The notes beneath the pieces were generated by a model. It saw nothing but the letters and a program-made list of their open reading frames with translations, was not told where the DNA came from and did no database searches. Below are positions 41,446 through 50,782 of a stretch of 64,000 bases of DNA, piece after piece. The DNA lies in NCBI RefSeq assembly GCF_000406165.1, contig NZ_CM001977.1, positions 3,113,064-3,177,063 on the forward strand, in the 5' to 3' direction. The translations under genes and the position numbers were made by a program. Numbering within the stretch: the first letter of the stretch is position 1; every line of letters starts with the position of its first letter. This DNA comes from Dickeya zeae NCPPB 2538. Lineage in GTDB: Bacteria; Pseudomonadota; Gammaproteobacteria; Enterobacterales; Enterobacteriaceae.

Positions 41446-43515
41446 ATGAGTCAGGACAAACTCTACATAGAAAAAGAGTTGAGTTGGTTATCCTTTAATG
41501 AACGTGTGTTGCAGGAAGCCTCGGACAAAACCAATCCACTGATTGAACGGATGCGATTCCTGGGTATCTATTCCAGCAATCTGGACGAGTTCTACAAAGT
41601 TCGTTTTGCTGACCTGAAGCGCCGCATCCTGATCAATGAAGAACAAGGCTCCGATGGCGAACTGCGCCAATTACTCGGCAAAATCCAGGCCCGGGTACTG
41701 AAAACCGACCAACAGTTTGACAATCTGTACAACGAATTGCTGTTGGAGATGGCCCGTAATCAGATCTTTTTGGTGAACGAGCGTCAGGTCTCTTCCAATC
41801 AGCAAATCTGGCTGCGCGAGTATTTTCGACAGAACCTGCGCCCGCACATCACACCGATTTTGATTCTGCCGGAAACCAATCTGGTCGAGTTTCTGAAAGA
41901 CGATTACACCTATCTGGCGGTAGAAATCATTCGCGGTGAAAAAACCGACTATGCGCTGCTGGAAATTCCATCTGACAAGGTGCCCCGCTTCGTCGACCTG
42001 CCGCCGGAAGCGCCACATCGTCGCAAAACCATGATTCTTATCGACAACATCCTGCGTTACTGCCTGGATGATATTTTCCGCGGCTTTTTCGATTTTGACG
42101 CGCTAAACGCTTACTCCATGAAAATGACCCGTGACGCCGAATACGATCTGGTCACGGAAATGGAATCAAGCCTGCTGGAATTGATGTCCTCCAGTCTGAA
42201 GCAACGCCTGACCGCCAAACCGGTACGGTTCGTCTATCAACGCGATATGCCAGATGCGATGGTGGAATGCCTGCTGCATAAACTGGGGATCTCCTCTTAT
42301 GATTCAGTGATCCCGGGCGGGCGTTATCACAACTTCAAAGATTTTATCGGCTTTCCGAATATCGGCCGCGCCAATCTGGTCAACAAACCGCTGCCACGCC
42401 TGCGCCATCACTGGTTCAGCCAGTTCCGCAACGGGTTTGACGCCATTCGCCACCGCGATGTTCTGCTCTACTACCCGTACCATACGTTTGAGCATGTGCT
42501 GGAATTACTGCGCCAGGCGTCTTTCGACCCCAGCGTGCTTTCGATCCGCATCAATATTTACCGTGTGGCGAAAGATTCCCGCATCATCAATTCCATGATC
42601 CACGCCGCCCACAACGGGAAGAAAGTCACGGTGGTGGTGGAATTGCAGGCACGCTTTGATGAAGAAGCCAATATTCACTGGGCCAAACGGCTGACAGAAG
42701 CGGGCGTTCACGTTATTTTCTCCGTGCCGGGGCTTAAGATCCACGCCAAGTTGTTCCTCATCTCTCGCAAGGAAGGGGATAACATCGTGCGTTATGCGCA
42801 TATCGGTACCGGTAACTTCAACGAGAAAACCGCCCGCCTGTATACCGACTATTCGTTGCTGACCGCCGATGAGCGCATCACCAACGAAGTGCGCCGGGTG
42901 TTCAACTTCATTGAAAACCCATACCGCCCGGTCAGCTTCCACCATCTGCTGGTGTCGCCGCAAAATTCCCGTGATCGTCTGTATCAGATGGTCGATCAGG
43001 AAATAGCCAACGCACAGGCGGGTCTGGAAGCGAAAATCACGTTGAAAGTCAACAATCTGGTGGATAAGGGGCTGGTGGACAGGCTGTATGCCGCCTCTGG
43101 TGCCGGAGTAAAAATCAACCTGCTGGTTCGTGGCATGTGCTCACTGATTCCAGAACTCCCTGGGATCAGCGATAATATTCGGGTTATTAGTCTCCTTGAC
43201 CGCTACCTGGAACACGATCGCGTCTATGTATTCCATAACGGTGGCGACCACAAGGTATTCCTGTCATCTGCTGACTGGATGACTCGTAATATTGATTACC
43301 GTATCGAAGTCGCGGTGGAAGTGCTTGACGACAGGCTGAAGGAACGGGTGCTGAACATACTGGATATCTTGTTCAGCGATACGGTAAAAGCCCGTGTGGT
43401 AGACAAGGAGCTGAGCAATCGCTACGTCACCCGCGGTAACAGGCGCAAAGTGCGCGCCCAGACTGCCATCTATGACTATATCAAGGCGCTCGAGCAACCC
43501 GGAGAACAGGCCTGA
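41446..43515 (+). CDS. ppk: Polyphosphate kinase
   Basis: Ppk polymerises ATP gamma-phosphate into polyphosphate. The 689-residue enzyme follows E. coli Ppk: N-terminal YIEKELSWLSFNERVLQEA, the phospho-acceptor histidine in LKIHAKLFLISRKEG, and later GTGNFNEKTARLYTDYSLLTAD. The second PLD-like histidine lies in DRVYVFHNGGDHKVFLSSADWM. ppx follows after 4 bases, the usual ppk-ppx operon. It is divergent from pstCAB. Confidence 0.98.
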   Translation: MSQDKLYIEKELSWLSFNERVLQEASDKTNPLIERMRFLGIYSSNLDEFYKVRFADLKRRILINEEQGSDGELRQLLGKIQARVLKTDQQFDNLYNELLLEMARNQIFLVNERQVSSNQQIWLREYFRQNLRPHITPILILPETNLVEFLKDDYTYLAVEIIRGEKTDYALLEIPSDKVPRFVDLPPEAPHRRKTMILIDNILRYCLDDIFRGFFDFDALNAYSMKMTRDAEYDLVTEMESSLLELMSSSLKQRLTAKPVRFVYQRDMPDAMVECLLHKLGISSYDSVIPGGRYHNFKDFIGFPNIGRANLVNKPLPRLRHHWFSQFRNGFDAIRHRDVLLYYPYHTFEHVLELLRQASFDPSVLSIRINIYRVAKDSRIINSMIHAAHNGKKVTVVVELQARFDEEANIHWAKRLTEAGVHVIFSVPGLKIHAKLFLISRKEGDNIVRYAHIGTGNFNEKTARLYTDYSLLTADERITNEVRRVFNFIENPYRPVSFHHLLVSPQNSRDRLYQMVDQEIANAQAGLEAKITLKVNNLVDKGLVDRLYAASGAGVKINLLVRGMCSLIPELPGISDNIRVISLLDRYLEHDRVYVFHNGGDHKVFLSSADWMTRNIDYRIEVAVEVLDDRLKERVLNILDILFSDTVKARVVDKELSNRYVTRGNRRKVRAQTAIYDYIKALEQPGEQA

Positions 43516-43519
43516 CCCA

Positions 43520-45049
43520 ATGCCTTTAATGAATCACACTACCGAACAACCTCAGGAATTCGCGGCTATCGACCTGGGCTCCAACAGTTTCCATATGGTG
43601 ATAGCCCGCGTTGTTAATGGTGCGCTGCAAGTATTGGGCCGCCTGAAGCAACGCGTACACCTGGCCGACGGGCTGGACAGCCAAAACCGGCTTAGCGAGG
43701 AGTCCATCCAGCGCGGGCTAAGCTGTCTGGCGCTGTTTGCCGAACGGCTACAGGGCTTTCCCGCCACCAACGTGTCGATTGTCGGTACCCATGCGCTACG
43801 CCAGGCGGTCAACGCCCAGGATTTTCTGCGGCGCGCTGCCAAAATTATCCCCTACCCGATTGAGATTATTTCCGGTAATGAAGAAGCGCGTCTGATCTTC
43901 ATGGGTGTAGAACACACCCAACCGGAAAAAGGCCGCAAGCTAGTTATCGATATCGGCGGTGGTTCTACCGAGCTGGTCATCGGCGAGGACTTCGAACCGA
44001 TGCTGGTGGAAAGCCGTCGTATGGGGTGCGTCAGTTTCGCCCAACAATTTTTCCCCAACGGAGAAATCAGCGAAGCCAACTTCAAGCGTGCCCGCCTCGC
44101 CGCGGCCCAGAAGCTGGAAACGCTGGCGTGGGAATACCGTATCTACGGCTGGGATTACGCACTCGGTGCCTCCGGTACCATCAAAGCCACCTGTGAAATT
44201 CTGGTGGCGATGGGAGAAAAAGACGGTCTTATCACCCCGGAACGGTTGGAAATGCTGCGTGAGCAGATCCTACAGTTTAAAAACTTTCGGGCGCTCAGTC
44301 TGCCCGGCCTGACCGAGGATCGTCAAACCGTGCTGGTGCCAGGCTTCGCGATTCTGTGCGGCGTATTTGACGCGCTCGCTATCAAGGAATTGCGTTTGTC
44401 AGACGGGGCATTACGCGAAGGGGTACTCTATGAAATGGAGGGCCGTTTCCGCCATCAGGATATCCGTATTCGCACCGCGCAAAGCCTCGCCAGCCATTAC
44501 AACATTGACCGGGAACAGGCAAAACGTGTGCGGGAAACTGCCGAACAGCTTTACACGCAATGGGCGCAGCAGAATCCGTCACTGGTACACCCACAACTGG
44601 AAGCACTGCTGAAATGGTCGGCGATGCTGCATGAGGTGGGTCTCGGCATCAACCACAGCGGTATGCACCGTCATTCCGCCTATATTTTGCAAAACACCAA
44701 TCTGCCCGGTTTCAATCAGGAACAGCAGCAACTGCTGGCGTTGATGGTGCGGTTACATCGCAAGGCGGTGAGGCTCGAAGAATTGCCACGCTTCAATCTG
44801 TTCAAAAAGAAACACTATCTGCCGATGGTGCAACTGCTGCGTCTGGCTACGTTGTTAAATAACCAGCGTCAGGCGACCACAACGCCAAAAACGTTGCGCC
44901 TTATTGCCAGCGAAACCGCATGGACGCTTATCTTCCCGCAGGGGTTCTTCAATCAAAACATGTTGGTTCAACTTGATTTGGAACGAGAACAACAGTACTG
45001 GGACGACGTCAGCGGCTGGAAACTGTACATCGAAGAAGAGCCGGTCTGA
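43520..45049 (+). CDS. ppx: Exopolyphosphatase
   Basis: Ppx removes terminal phosphates from polyphosphate. The 509-residue protein has the actin-fold phosphate loops (FAAIDLGSNSFHMVIARV near residue 13 and VIDIGGGSTELVIGE near 145), the catalytic glutamate region (GNEEARLIF) and a C-terminal HD-like helical domain (LHEVGLGINHSGMHRHSAYI). The ATG at 43520, 4 bases after the ppk stop, gives the E. coli-type N-terminus. Confidence 0.97.
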   Translation: MPLMNHTTEQPQEFAAIDLGSNSFHMVIARVVNGALQVLGRLKQRVHLADGLDSQNRLSEESIQRGLSCLALFAERLQGFPATNVSIVGTHALRQAVNAQDFLRRAAKIIPYPIEIISGNEEARLIFMGVEHTQPEKGRKLVIDIGGGSTELVIGEDFEPMLVESRRMGCVSFAQQFFPNGEISEANFKRARLAAAQKLETLAWEYRIYGWDYALGASGTIKATCEILVAMGEKDGLITPERLEMLREQILQFKNFRALSLPGLTEDRQTVLVPGFAILCGVFDALAIKELRLSDGALREGVLYEMEGRFRHQDIRIRTAQSLASHYNIDREQAKRVRETAEQLYTQWAQQNPSLVHPQLEALLKWSAMLHEVGLGINHSGMHRHSAYILQNTNLPGFNQEQQQLLALMVRLHRKAVRLEELPRFNLFKKKHYLPMVQLLRLATLLNNQRQATTTPKTLRLIASETAWTLIFPQGFFNQNMLVQLDLEREQQYWDDVSGWKLYIEEEPV

Positions 45050-45255
45050 TGGTTTCAGGCCGGCAGCCGCTGTGCTGTCCGGCCTGTTATTATCAAATCC
45101 GCTTTTTCTGTGATAATGTTCGCACTATTACAGCCAATCGCACATCTGATACCCCTTTCACCGCGCTTTTTACCCCACTCACGTTGACCATACCGCCAGC
45201 TTGTGCCTAAATAAAATACAGCGAATGTTCGCTATAACATGGAAACCGAAAACCA

Positions 45256-45483
45256 ATGACAACCCTAACCCATAAACGACGCATCGCCCTTCGTCAGCGA
45301 CGACGATCCGGTACGCGCATCGCTCGTACTATCCTCATGATTAGTTTTATTATTCTGCTTGGTCGTTTTGCCTATTCCGCCGTCGGCGCGTTTTTCCACC
45401 ACCAGAACATACAGCAACAACGTGTCACACAGCCTGTTGCCCCGACAGTCACCTCAACAGCCGTGACACCCCAACGCGAATAG
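45256..45483 (+). CDS. yfgG: YfgG family small membrane protein (DUF2633)
   Basis: The 75-residue protein has a basic N-terminus (KRRIALRQRRRSGTRIAR), one membrane segment (TILMISFIILLGRFAYSAVGAFF) and a polar tail. It resembles E. coli YfgG, which also lies just downstream of ppx (after yfgF). YfgG has been linked to tolerance of metals such as nickel and cobalt. yfgF is absent here. Confidence 0.8.
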   Translation: MTTLTHKRRIALRQRRRSGTRIARTILMISFIILLGRFAYSAVGAFFHHQNIQQQRVTQPVAPTVTSTAVTPQRE

Positions 45484-45665
45484 CATCTATACTGATGCCG
45501 TTGATGCCTGATGTATTACTCATGAAATTGCGCCTGGTGCTGTAGCATCCTGTGGTTGTGCCATTTTATGCACCTGTCTACGCTTTTCGTCTGCGCATTT
45601 CAGTCCATACTCAATACATCATCTCAATATTGACGAGAGAACGCTGACGAGAAAGAGGTACCACT

Positions 45666-45932
45666 ATGGCCAGCGGCTGGTCTAATGACGGAGCGGTTCA
45701 GGATCAAATTGACGCCACGGTGGATGACGCCATCGCCCATGCCCGTAGTCTGCTACATCAGGGTGACAGCGCGCACTATTGTGAAGAATGTGGTGATGCT
45801 ATCCCGCAAGCTCGCCGTCAGGCTCTGCCGGGTGTCCGCTTTTGCGTGCAGTGTCAGGAAAAGAGAGATAAAAAACACGCCCTTAACAGCGGTTATAACC
45901 GGCGGGGCAGTAAAGACAGTCAGCTACGCTAA
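45666..45932 (+). CDS. ybiI: DksA/TraR-type zinc finger protein YbiI
   Basis: The 88-residue protein has a C4 zinc finger (CEECGDAIPQARRQALPGVRFCVQC) and a C-terminus YNRRGSKDSQLR identical to E. coli YbiI. The short N-terminal helix (ASGWSNDGAVQDQID) also matches. It is a DksA-like fold without the long coiled coil, so a direct effect on RNA polymerase is uncertain. Confidence 0.92.
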   Translation: MASGWSNDGAVQDQIDATVDDAIAHARSLLHQGDSAHYCEECGDAIPQARRQALPGVRFCVQCQEKRDKKHALNSGYNRRGSKDSQLR

Positions 45933-46023
45933 ATAATACGGGCATGACGCAGACACGACATCTGCCTGACTAACATCACGCCCCACCAAAAGCCTTACAA
46001 CCTTATTCCCAATGATTCCCCAT

Positions 46024-46452
46024 TCACCGCACGACCAGCACCGATGTCTGGGCGTGGCGAACGATTGCCGCAGCGTTTGACCCCAGCAGGTAGGTTTTCA
46101 CATTCGGGCGCCGCGAACCAATCACAATCAGGTCCGCTTCGATCTCCTGAGCCAGTTCCAGCACTTCATCACGTGGGATACCAAAACTGATGCTGTGAGA
46201 CAGTTTGTCCGCGGGCAGATCGATGGTTTTCAACAACGCATGCAGTTTTTCATCCGCTTTGATCACCGCTTCATTCTCAAACTCTTTGATGCCAAACGAG
46301 TAAGCCGACATAAACGCCGAGGCATCAGGCAACGCATAGAATAAGTGAACGGTCGCGCCAGATTGCCTGGCCAGTTCCACCGCGTGCGACAATGCCTTTT
46401 GCGTCAACGTTTCTTCATCAATATCCACGGGTACTAAAATGGTCTTGTACAT
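46024..46452 (-). CDS. uspF: Universal stress protein, UspF type
   Basis: The 142-residue single-domain Usp has the N-terminal TILVPVDIDEETLTQ and the ATP-binding G-2x-G-9x-G(S/T) region read as VIGSRRPNVKTYLLGSNAAAIVRHAQTSVLVVR, close to E. coli UspF. The ATG at 46452 has AAGGA 7 bases upstream. It is monocistronic, with ybiI converging on it. Confidence 0.9.
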   Translation of the reverse strand: MYKTILVPVDIDEETLTQKALSHAVELARQSGATVHLFYALPDASAFMSAYSFGIKEFENEAVIKADEKLHALLKTIDLPADKLSHSISFGIPRDEVLELAQEIEADLIVIGSRRPNVKTYLLGSNAAAIVRHAQTSVLVVR

Positions 46453-46677
46453 CATCACGTCCTTAAGTCAGCCATCGCTATACTCAAAGCGTAGCCCCGT
46501 TTGCCGCGGTGCGACATCGTTTTTCAGGTATTTGTGAAGCGAGGCCAGGTTTAGTGCCGATAGGGGCTATCTGATACAACCACAAGCGAATACAACGGGT
46601 TATCTGGCAACCTTGCCTGCCTGCGGTAACGGGAGTAGTCTTGCCCGAGTTCAGCCCCTGACCCACAGACTGCAAGC

Positions 46678-47043
46678 ATGACAACTCTTGATGCGCTGTT
46701 CTTACGGCTATCACGCTCTCGTTTCCGCCAGCGTTTTCATCTGGGTGCCAAAGAGCGCGACTACTGCTTTAGCAAAGGCAAAGAGCAAATTGCGGCTCAT
46801 GCCGCCGATTTTATCGCCCGAAGGCTGGCACCGGCAGAACCGACCAACGACGGTAAACAGACCCCGATGCGCGGCCATCCGGTGTTTATTGCCCAGCACG
46901 CCACCGCGACCTGCTGCCGGGGCTGTCTGGAGAAATGGCATCAGATAAGCACACACCGCCCGCTCACCGATGACGAACAGCGCTACATTGTCGATGTTAT
47001 TCTGCGCTGGCTTGAAAACGATCTACTGCACCACACGCCTTAA
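46678..47043 (+). CDS. DUF4186 family protein
   Basis: The 121-residue protein has the conserved stretch RFHLGAKERDYCFSKGKEQIAAHAADFIARRLAPA, then QTPMRGHPVFIAQHATATCCRGCLEKWH with a CCRGC cysteine group, typical of DUF4186. The function is unknown; the cysteines suggest metal or nucleic-acid binding. It overlaps the converging isochorismatase-like gene by 4 bases. Confidence 0.8.
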   Translation: MTTLDALFLRLSRSRFRQRFHLGAKERDYCFSKGKEQIAAHAADFIARRLAPAEPTNDGKQTPMRGHPVFIAQHATATCCRGCLEKWHQISTHRPLTDDEQRYIVDVILRWLENDLLHHTP

Positions 47044-47564
47044 CGTTGTGCCTGCCACGCCTGTAAAATCACCGCGGTGTCTTTCACCAGCAAGGTATTA
47101 CCGGGGATGATGAAGTCGCGCCAGACATCGTTATGCTGGTCGATAAGTTGTGCTGCACTCACTGCCCGCCTATCCGCCGTGGTGTGGGCATCACCGACCA
47201 CCGTTTGCGCATAACCACGGCTGGCGGCATTCTTGATGGTGGCATCAACACAATAATCCGTCGCACAGCCACATAACGTAAAGTGCTTCACCTGAAGACG
47301 GTCCAGAATCTGCGCCAGTTCGGTACGGTAAAACGCATCACAGGCTGTTTTAGTCACCGACATGGCATTGGCAGGCCGATGTAGTGAAGGCAGCACCTGC
47401 CATGCTTCGCTGCCGGGCAACATGTCAGCGTCCGTATGCTGGATAAAAATGGTCTGATCCGCGGCGTCAATCAACTGATTGATACGCTCAGTCACACTCT
47501 CCTGCTGATAGCGCGGCGTAGCGAACACCCCATTTTGCATATCGACAACGATTAACACCTGCAT
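47040..47564 (-). CDS. Isochorismatase-family cysteine hydrolase
   Basis: The 174-residue hydrolase shows the catalytic triad of the family: Asp8 (VVDMQNGVF), Lys72 (VTKTACDAF) and Cys105 (CGCATDYCVDATI). Members cleave amide bonds in nicotinamide, biuret, ureidoacrylate or similar small molecules, or isochorismate. The short length suggests a nicotinamidase- or YcaC-like amidase. The substrate is unknown. Confidence 0.88.
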   Translation of the reverse strand: MQVLIVVDMQNGVFATPRYQQESVTERINQLIDAADQTIFIQHTDADMLPGSEAWQVLPSLHRPANAMSVTKTACDAFYRTELAQILDRLQVKHFTLCGCATDYCVDATIKNAASRGYAQTVVGDAHTTADRRAVSAAQLIDQHNDVWRDFIIPGNTLLVKDTAVILQAWQAQR

Positions 47565-47708
47565 GTTTACCTCCGAAAGCCATAGCGCAAAACGCTATCA
47601 TACTGCGCTATCGTGCAGTCAGACATCATTCATGACGGGAAGCATCGCATGAAAAGAAACGGAGTGTGGGAAACTGGAATAGTAAATGGGGACAACAGCA
47701 GAAACGAA

Positions 47709-47735
47709 AACGGGCCAGCATAATGCTGACCCGTT
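47709..47735 (-). terminator. Terminator after serT
   Basis: On the minus strand the stem AACGGGTCAGC / GCTGGCCCGTT (one G-U pair) is followed by TTCGTTT. It starts 8 bases after the tRNA 3' end. Confidence 0.8.
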
Positions 47736-47742
47736 AGAATTT

Positions 47743-47830
47743 TGGCGGAGGAGTAGAGATTCGAACTCTAGAACGCTTTCGCGTCGCCGGTTTTCAAGAC
47801 CGGTGCCTTCAACCACTCGGCCACTCCTCC
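47743..47830 (-). tRNA. serT: tRNA-Ser (anticodon UGA)
   Basis: The 88-base gene has acceptor arms GGAGGAG / CTCCTCC, discriminator G and an encoded CCA. The anticodon arm is CCGGT-CTTGAAA-ACCGG (anticodon TGA), with the long variable arm typical of serine tRNAs and the T-loop GTTCGAATC. It lies beside yccA as in E. coli (serT-yccA). Confidence 0.97.
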
Positions 47831-48065
47831 GCAACGACGCGAACTATAAACAGTGTGTCGGATATTGTAAAGTGACATAACGTTCAATCGCCTGAAAAAC
47901 AGGCAACAACTGATTGAAAGTATACAAAATCGCCATCAGACTCAAACTTTTACCGTCAAGTAGGTTCAAGTCAGTAAAGAAGGGTAAAACGGCTTTAATA
48001 ACATAGTGCAACTACTTACTCTCTCTACAGACACAATGGCCCCCTTAACAGAGAGAGTCGTTATT

Positions 48066-48725
48066 ATGGATCGTATCATTGCCTCCTCTACGCGTGAGCA
48101 ATCGCTGCTCAGTACCCACAAGGTGCTGCGTAATACCTATTTCCTGCTGTCGCTAACGCTGGGTTTCTCTGCTGTCACTGCCACGCTTAGCACCATGCTG
48201 AATCTGCCGTCACCGGGATTTCTGCTGACGATTATCGGCTTTTACGGCCTGATGTTCCTGACCTATCGTCTGGCTGACCGCCCGGCGGGGATCCTCGCTA
48301 CATTCGCGTTGACCGGATTTATGGGTTATACCCTCGGTCCACTACTGAATGCGATGATTGCCGCAGGTGCGGGTGACATTATTATGCTGGCGTTGGGCGG
48401 GACCGCACTGGTGTTCTTCTGTTGTTCCGCTTACGTGCTGACCACCCGTAAAGACATGTCTTTCCTGTCCGGTATGCTGATGGCCGGTTTCGTCGTCTTA
48501 CTGGTGGCCACCATCGCTAACCTGTTCCTGCATTTACCGGGGTTACATCTGGCGATCAGTGCGATGTTTATCCTGTTTTCTGCGGGCGCGATTTTGTGGG
48601 AGACCAGTAACATTATCCACGGTGGCGAAACAAACTACATCCGTGCAACCGTCAGTCTGTATGTTTCCATCTACAACCTGTTTGTCAGCCTTCTGAGCCT
48701 GTTGGGTATGTCCCGCAGCGAGTAA
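48066..48725 (+). CDS. yccA: Bax inhibitor-1 family membrane protein YccA
   Basis: The 219-residue protein has seven hydrophobic segments and follows E. coli YccA, including STHKVLRNTYFLLSLTL, ALGGTALVFFCCSAYVLTTRKDMSF and NIIHGGETNYIRATVSLYVS. YccA is an inner-membrane substrate and modulator of the FtsH protease and shields SecY from degradation. The ATG at 48066 gives the E. coli N-terminus. tusE, its usual neighbour, is displaced here by the HxlR/SDR pair. Confidence 0.96.
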   Translation: MDRIIASSTREQSLLSTHKVLRNTYFLLSLTLGFSAVTATLSTMLNLPSPGFLLTIIGFYGLMFLTYRLADRPAGILATFALTGFMGYTLGPLLNAMIAAGAGDIIMLALGGTALVFFCCSAYVLTTRKDMSFLSGMLMAGFVVLLVATIANLFLHLPGLHLAISAMFILFSAGAILWETSNIIHGGETNYIRATVSLYVSIYNLFVSLLSLLGMSRSE

Positions 48726-48749
48726 CGCCAGCCGACATCAGGCAACCAG

Positions 48750-48773
48750 ACAAGGCACCTTCGGGTGCCTTGT
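48750..48773 (+). terminator. Terminator after yccA
   Basis: Perfect 10-base stem ACAAGGCACC / GGTGCCTTGT with a UUCG tetraloop, then CGCATTT. It lies 25 bases past the yccA stop. Confidence 0.85.
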
Positions 48774-48837
48774 CGCATTTGGGCCATCCGGGAAACAAAA
48801 AATGGTGAGGTGCTGTCGATATTCCGACGAAGGCTCC

Positions 48838-49197
48838 TCACTGACGTATCAACCTATCCCCATAAGCCCGCATCCAGTCAGCCAAAGAATCCAGCGTGTC
48901 ACGCAACGTCTTTCCCAAAGCAGTGATTTCATATTCCACTCGTGGTGGTACTTCGGCATAGACCGTGCGGCAAACTAGTCCACGTAATTCGAACAAACGC
49001 AGTTGCCGGGTTAGCTCTTTCTGGGTGATGGGAGCCACCGCACGCTGTAGATCGCTAAAGCGCATGGGTTTGTCGATAATGATCAGCCGATACAGGATGG
49101 GAATAGCCCACTTACCGGAGATCAGGTTCACGAAGTCCACCATCGGGCAACGTTCCGTGGACTGAACATCTGCCGACGCCTGCCTGAGTATTGCCAT
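48838..49197 (-). CDS. HxlR-family transcriptional regulator
   Basis: The 119-residue winged helix protein has the HxlR pattern: Cys17 in ERCPMVDFVNLISGKWAIPILYRL, then RFSDLQRAVAPITQKELTRQLRLFELRGLVCRTVY and VEYEITALGKTLRD. The N-terminal cysteine is the redox or electrophile sensor in members such as YodB. It is divergent from an SDR oxidoreductase gene, the common arrangement in which the regulator controls the enzyme in response to oxidants or quinones. Confidence 0.9.
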   Translation of the reverse strand: MAILRQASADVQSTERCPMVDFVNLISGKWAIPILYRLIIIDKPMRFSDLQRAVAPITQKELTRQLRLFELRGLVCRTVYAEVPPRVEYEITALGKTLRDTLDSLADWMRAYGDRLIRQ

Positions 49198-49218
49198 AAC
49201 TATCCATCCTCTCCATTA

Positions 49219-49251
49219 GTATCCAAAAGGTGCCTACTATGCAAAGGATAC
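49219..49251. promoter_or_regulatory. Inverted repeat between hxlR-type and SDR genes
   Basis: GTATCC (49219-49224) and GGATAC (49246-49251) form a dyad 21 bases apart, centred in the 100-base divergent promoter region. It is a plausible HxlR operator, unproven. Confidence 0.4.
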
Positions 49252-49297
49252 CATTAATCAGATAATATAGCTTTCAGCTCATCAGAAGGATAACAGC

Positions 49298-50047
49298 ATG
49301 CTAAGACTGCAAGATAAATATACGCTGATCACGGGGGGTACCAGTGGCATCGGCCTGGAAACTGCACGTCAATTTTTGAAAGAAGGCGCAATGGTCGCCA
49401 TCACCGGACGCAACCAAGAAAGCCTGTCGGCAGCCGGTAGGGAATTGGGTGATACGGTGCTGCTACTTCAGAGCGACGCTGGTGATATGGCTGACCAGCG
49501 CACATTGGCCAAGCAGATTGCACAGCATTGGCCACGCCTTGACGTACTGTACGTAAATGCAGGTGATGTGTCGCACCGCCCGTTACAGGAGTGGGATGAA
49601 GCGACGTATGACCGGCTCATGGATACCAATCTCAAAGGCCCATTCTTTCTCATTCAGTCCTTACTGCCCTTGCTGGCAAATCCGTCTTCCGTCATTTTGT
49701 GTGGTTCGGTCAGTGCACATATAGGCCTGCCGCAAAGCAGCGTCTATGCTGCCAGCAAGGCAGGATTACTCTCGCTAGCCCGCACCTTGTCCGGCGAACT
49801 TGCAGGAAGAGGCATTCGGGTCAATGGCTTAAGCCCAGGCCCGACTGAGACGGCGGCCCTAGGCAAGCTGGGGCTTCCACCACAGGAAGAGGACGCCTTA
49901 CGTGAACAGATTAAGCATCTCGTCCCCATCGGCCGTCTGGGTACGCCGTGGGAATTGGCAAAAGCGGCGGTATTCCTGGCCTGCGATGAGTCCAGTTTTG
50001 TCGTCGGCACTGAACTGCAAGTTGATGGTGGCGTGGGCAACCTCTAA
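49298..50047 (+). CDS. Short-chain dehydrogenase/reductase
   Basis: The 249-residue enzyme is a classical SDR: cofactor motif TGGTSGIG (about residues 12-19), YVNAGD (NNAG equivalent), catalytic Ser in CGSVSAHIG, the Tyr/Lys pair in YAASK and the C-terminal VDGG. The GRN after strand 2 suggests NADP(H). It is probably induced through the adjacent HxlR regulator. Substrate unknown. Confidence 0.93.
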   Translation: MLRLQDKYTLITGGTSGIGLETARQFLKEGAMVAITGRNQESLSAAGRELGDTVLLLQSDAGDMADQRTLAKQIAQHWPRLDVLYVNAGDVSHRPLQEWDEATYDRLMDTNLKGPFFLIQSLLPLLANPSSVILCGSVSAHIGLPQSSVYAASKAGLLSLARTLSGELAGRGIRVNGLSPGPTETAALGKLGLPPQEEDALREQIKHLVPIGRLGTPWELAKAAVFLACDESSFVVGTELQVDGGVGNL

Positions 50048-50143
50048 GTACACCGTTTCCCCCGTCCTTGATGCATGTACCTTCTCTGCGTCTGTCGCAA
50101 AGTTTGCTAGACTAGGCCCGTTTTCACGTGATACCGAGGCAAT

Positions 50144-50473
50144 ATGTTAGAGTTTGAAGGCAAGGTCATCGAAACCGATGCCCAGGGATATCTGAAAGAT
50201 AGCGGCGACTGGCAGGAAGACATGGCTCCACTATTAGCAGAGCAGGAAGGCATCACGCTCACCGAGGCGCACTGGGAAGTGGTGCGTTTTGTCCGGGCGT
50301 TTTACCTCGAATTTAATACATCCCCTGCTATCCGTATGCTGGTTAAAGCCATGGCCCAAAAATACGGTGAGGAAAAAGGCAACAGCCGTTATCTTTATCG
50401 TCTGTTTCCCAAAGGCCCGGCCAAGCAGGCGACCAAAATCGCCGGGCTGCCAAAGCCGGTGAAATGTATCTGA
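50144..50473 (+). CDS. tusE: TusE sulfur-transfer protein (DsrC family)
   Basis: TusE passes persulfide sulfur from TusBCD to MnmA for 2-thiouridine formation in tRNA. The 109-residue protein ends GLPKPVKCI, with the conserved penultimate cysteine, and has the DsrC-like TEAHWEVVRFVRAFYLEFNTSPAIRML. It is monocistronic, next to yccX as in E. coli. Confidence 0.96.
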   Translation: MLEFEGKVIETDAQGYLKDSGDWQEDMAPLLAEQEGITLTEAHWEVVRFVRAFYLEFNTSPAIRMLVKAMAQKYGEEKGNSRYLYRLFPKGPAKQATKIAGLPKPVKCI

Positions 50474-50503
50474 GCATCCAGACCGAACAGACTGGCTCCG
50501 GGG

Positions 50504-50782
50504 TCAGTAACGGATAGAAAAATCCCGCTCATCCGGTGCTGCATGGGGCTCAGTCAACACCTTATCCACCCGAGCATGACGCGGCCCCCCTTGCTTTAAC
50601 CAGGCCAGCAGTTGCGCGACGTCACGCTCTTCGCCACTGGCGACAATTTCCACACTGCCGTCATCACAATTTCGGACATAACCACACACCCCCAACTGTC
50701 GGGCCTGGAGTTGGGTGTGGTAGCGAAAACCGACGCCTTGAACCATCCCGTAAACCCACACAATCACGGACATTGTCGACAT
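50504..50782 (-). CDS. yccX: Acylphosphatase
   Basis: The 92-residue enzyme hydrolyses acyl phosphates. It has the substrate loop VQGVGFRYHTQ with the catalytic arginine and the GYVRNCDDGSVEI stretch with the catalytic asparagine. The ATG at 50782 is selected because a strong GAGGAGG site lies just upstream; two other in-frame starts are nearby. Confidence 0.94.
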   Translation of the reverse strand: MSTMSVIVWVYGMVQGVGFRYHTQLQARQLGVCGYVRNCDDGSVEIVASGEERDVAQLLAWLKQGGPRHARVDKVLTEPHAAPDERDFSIRY

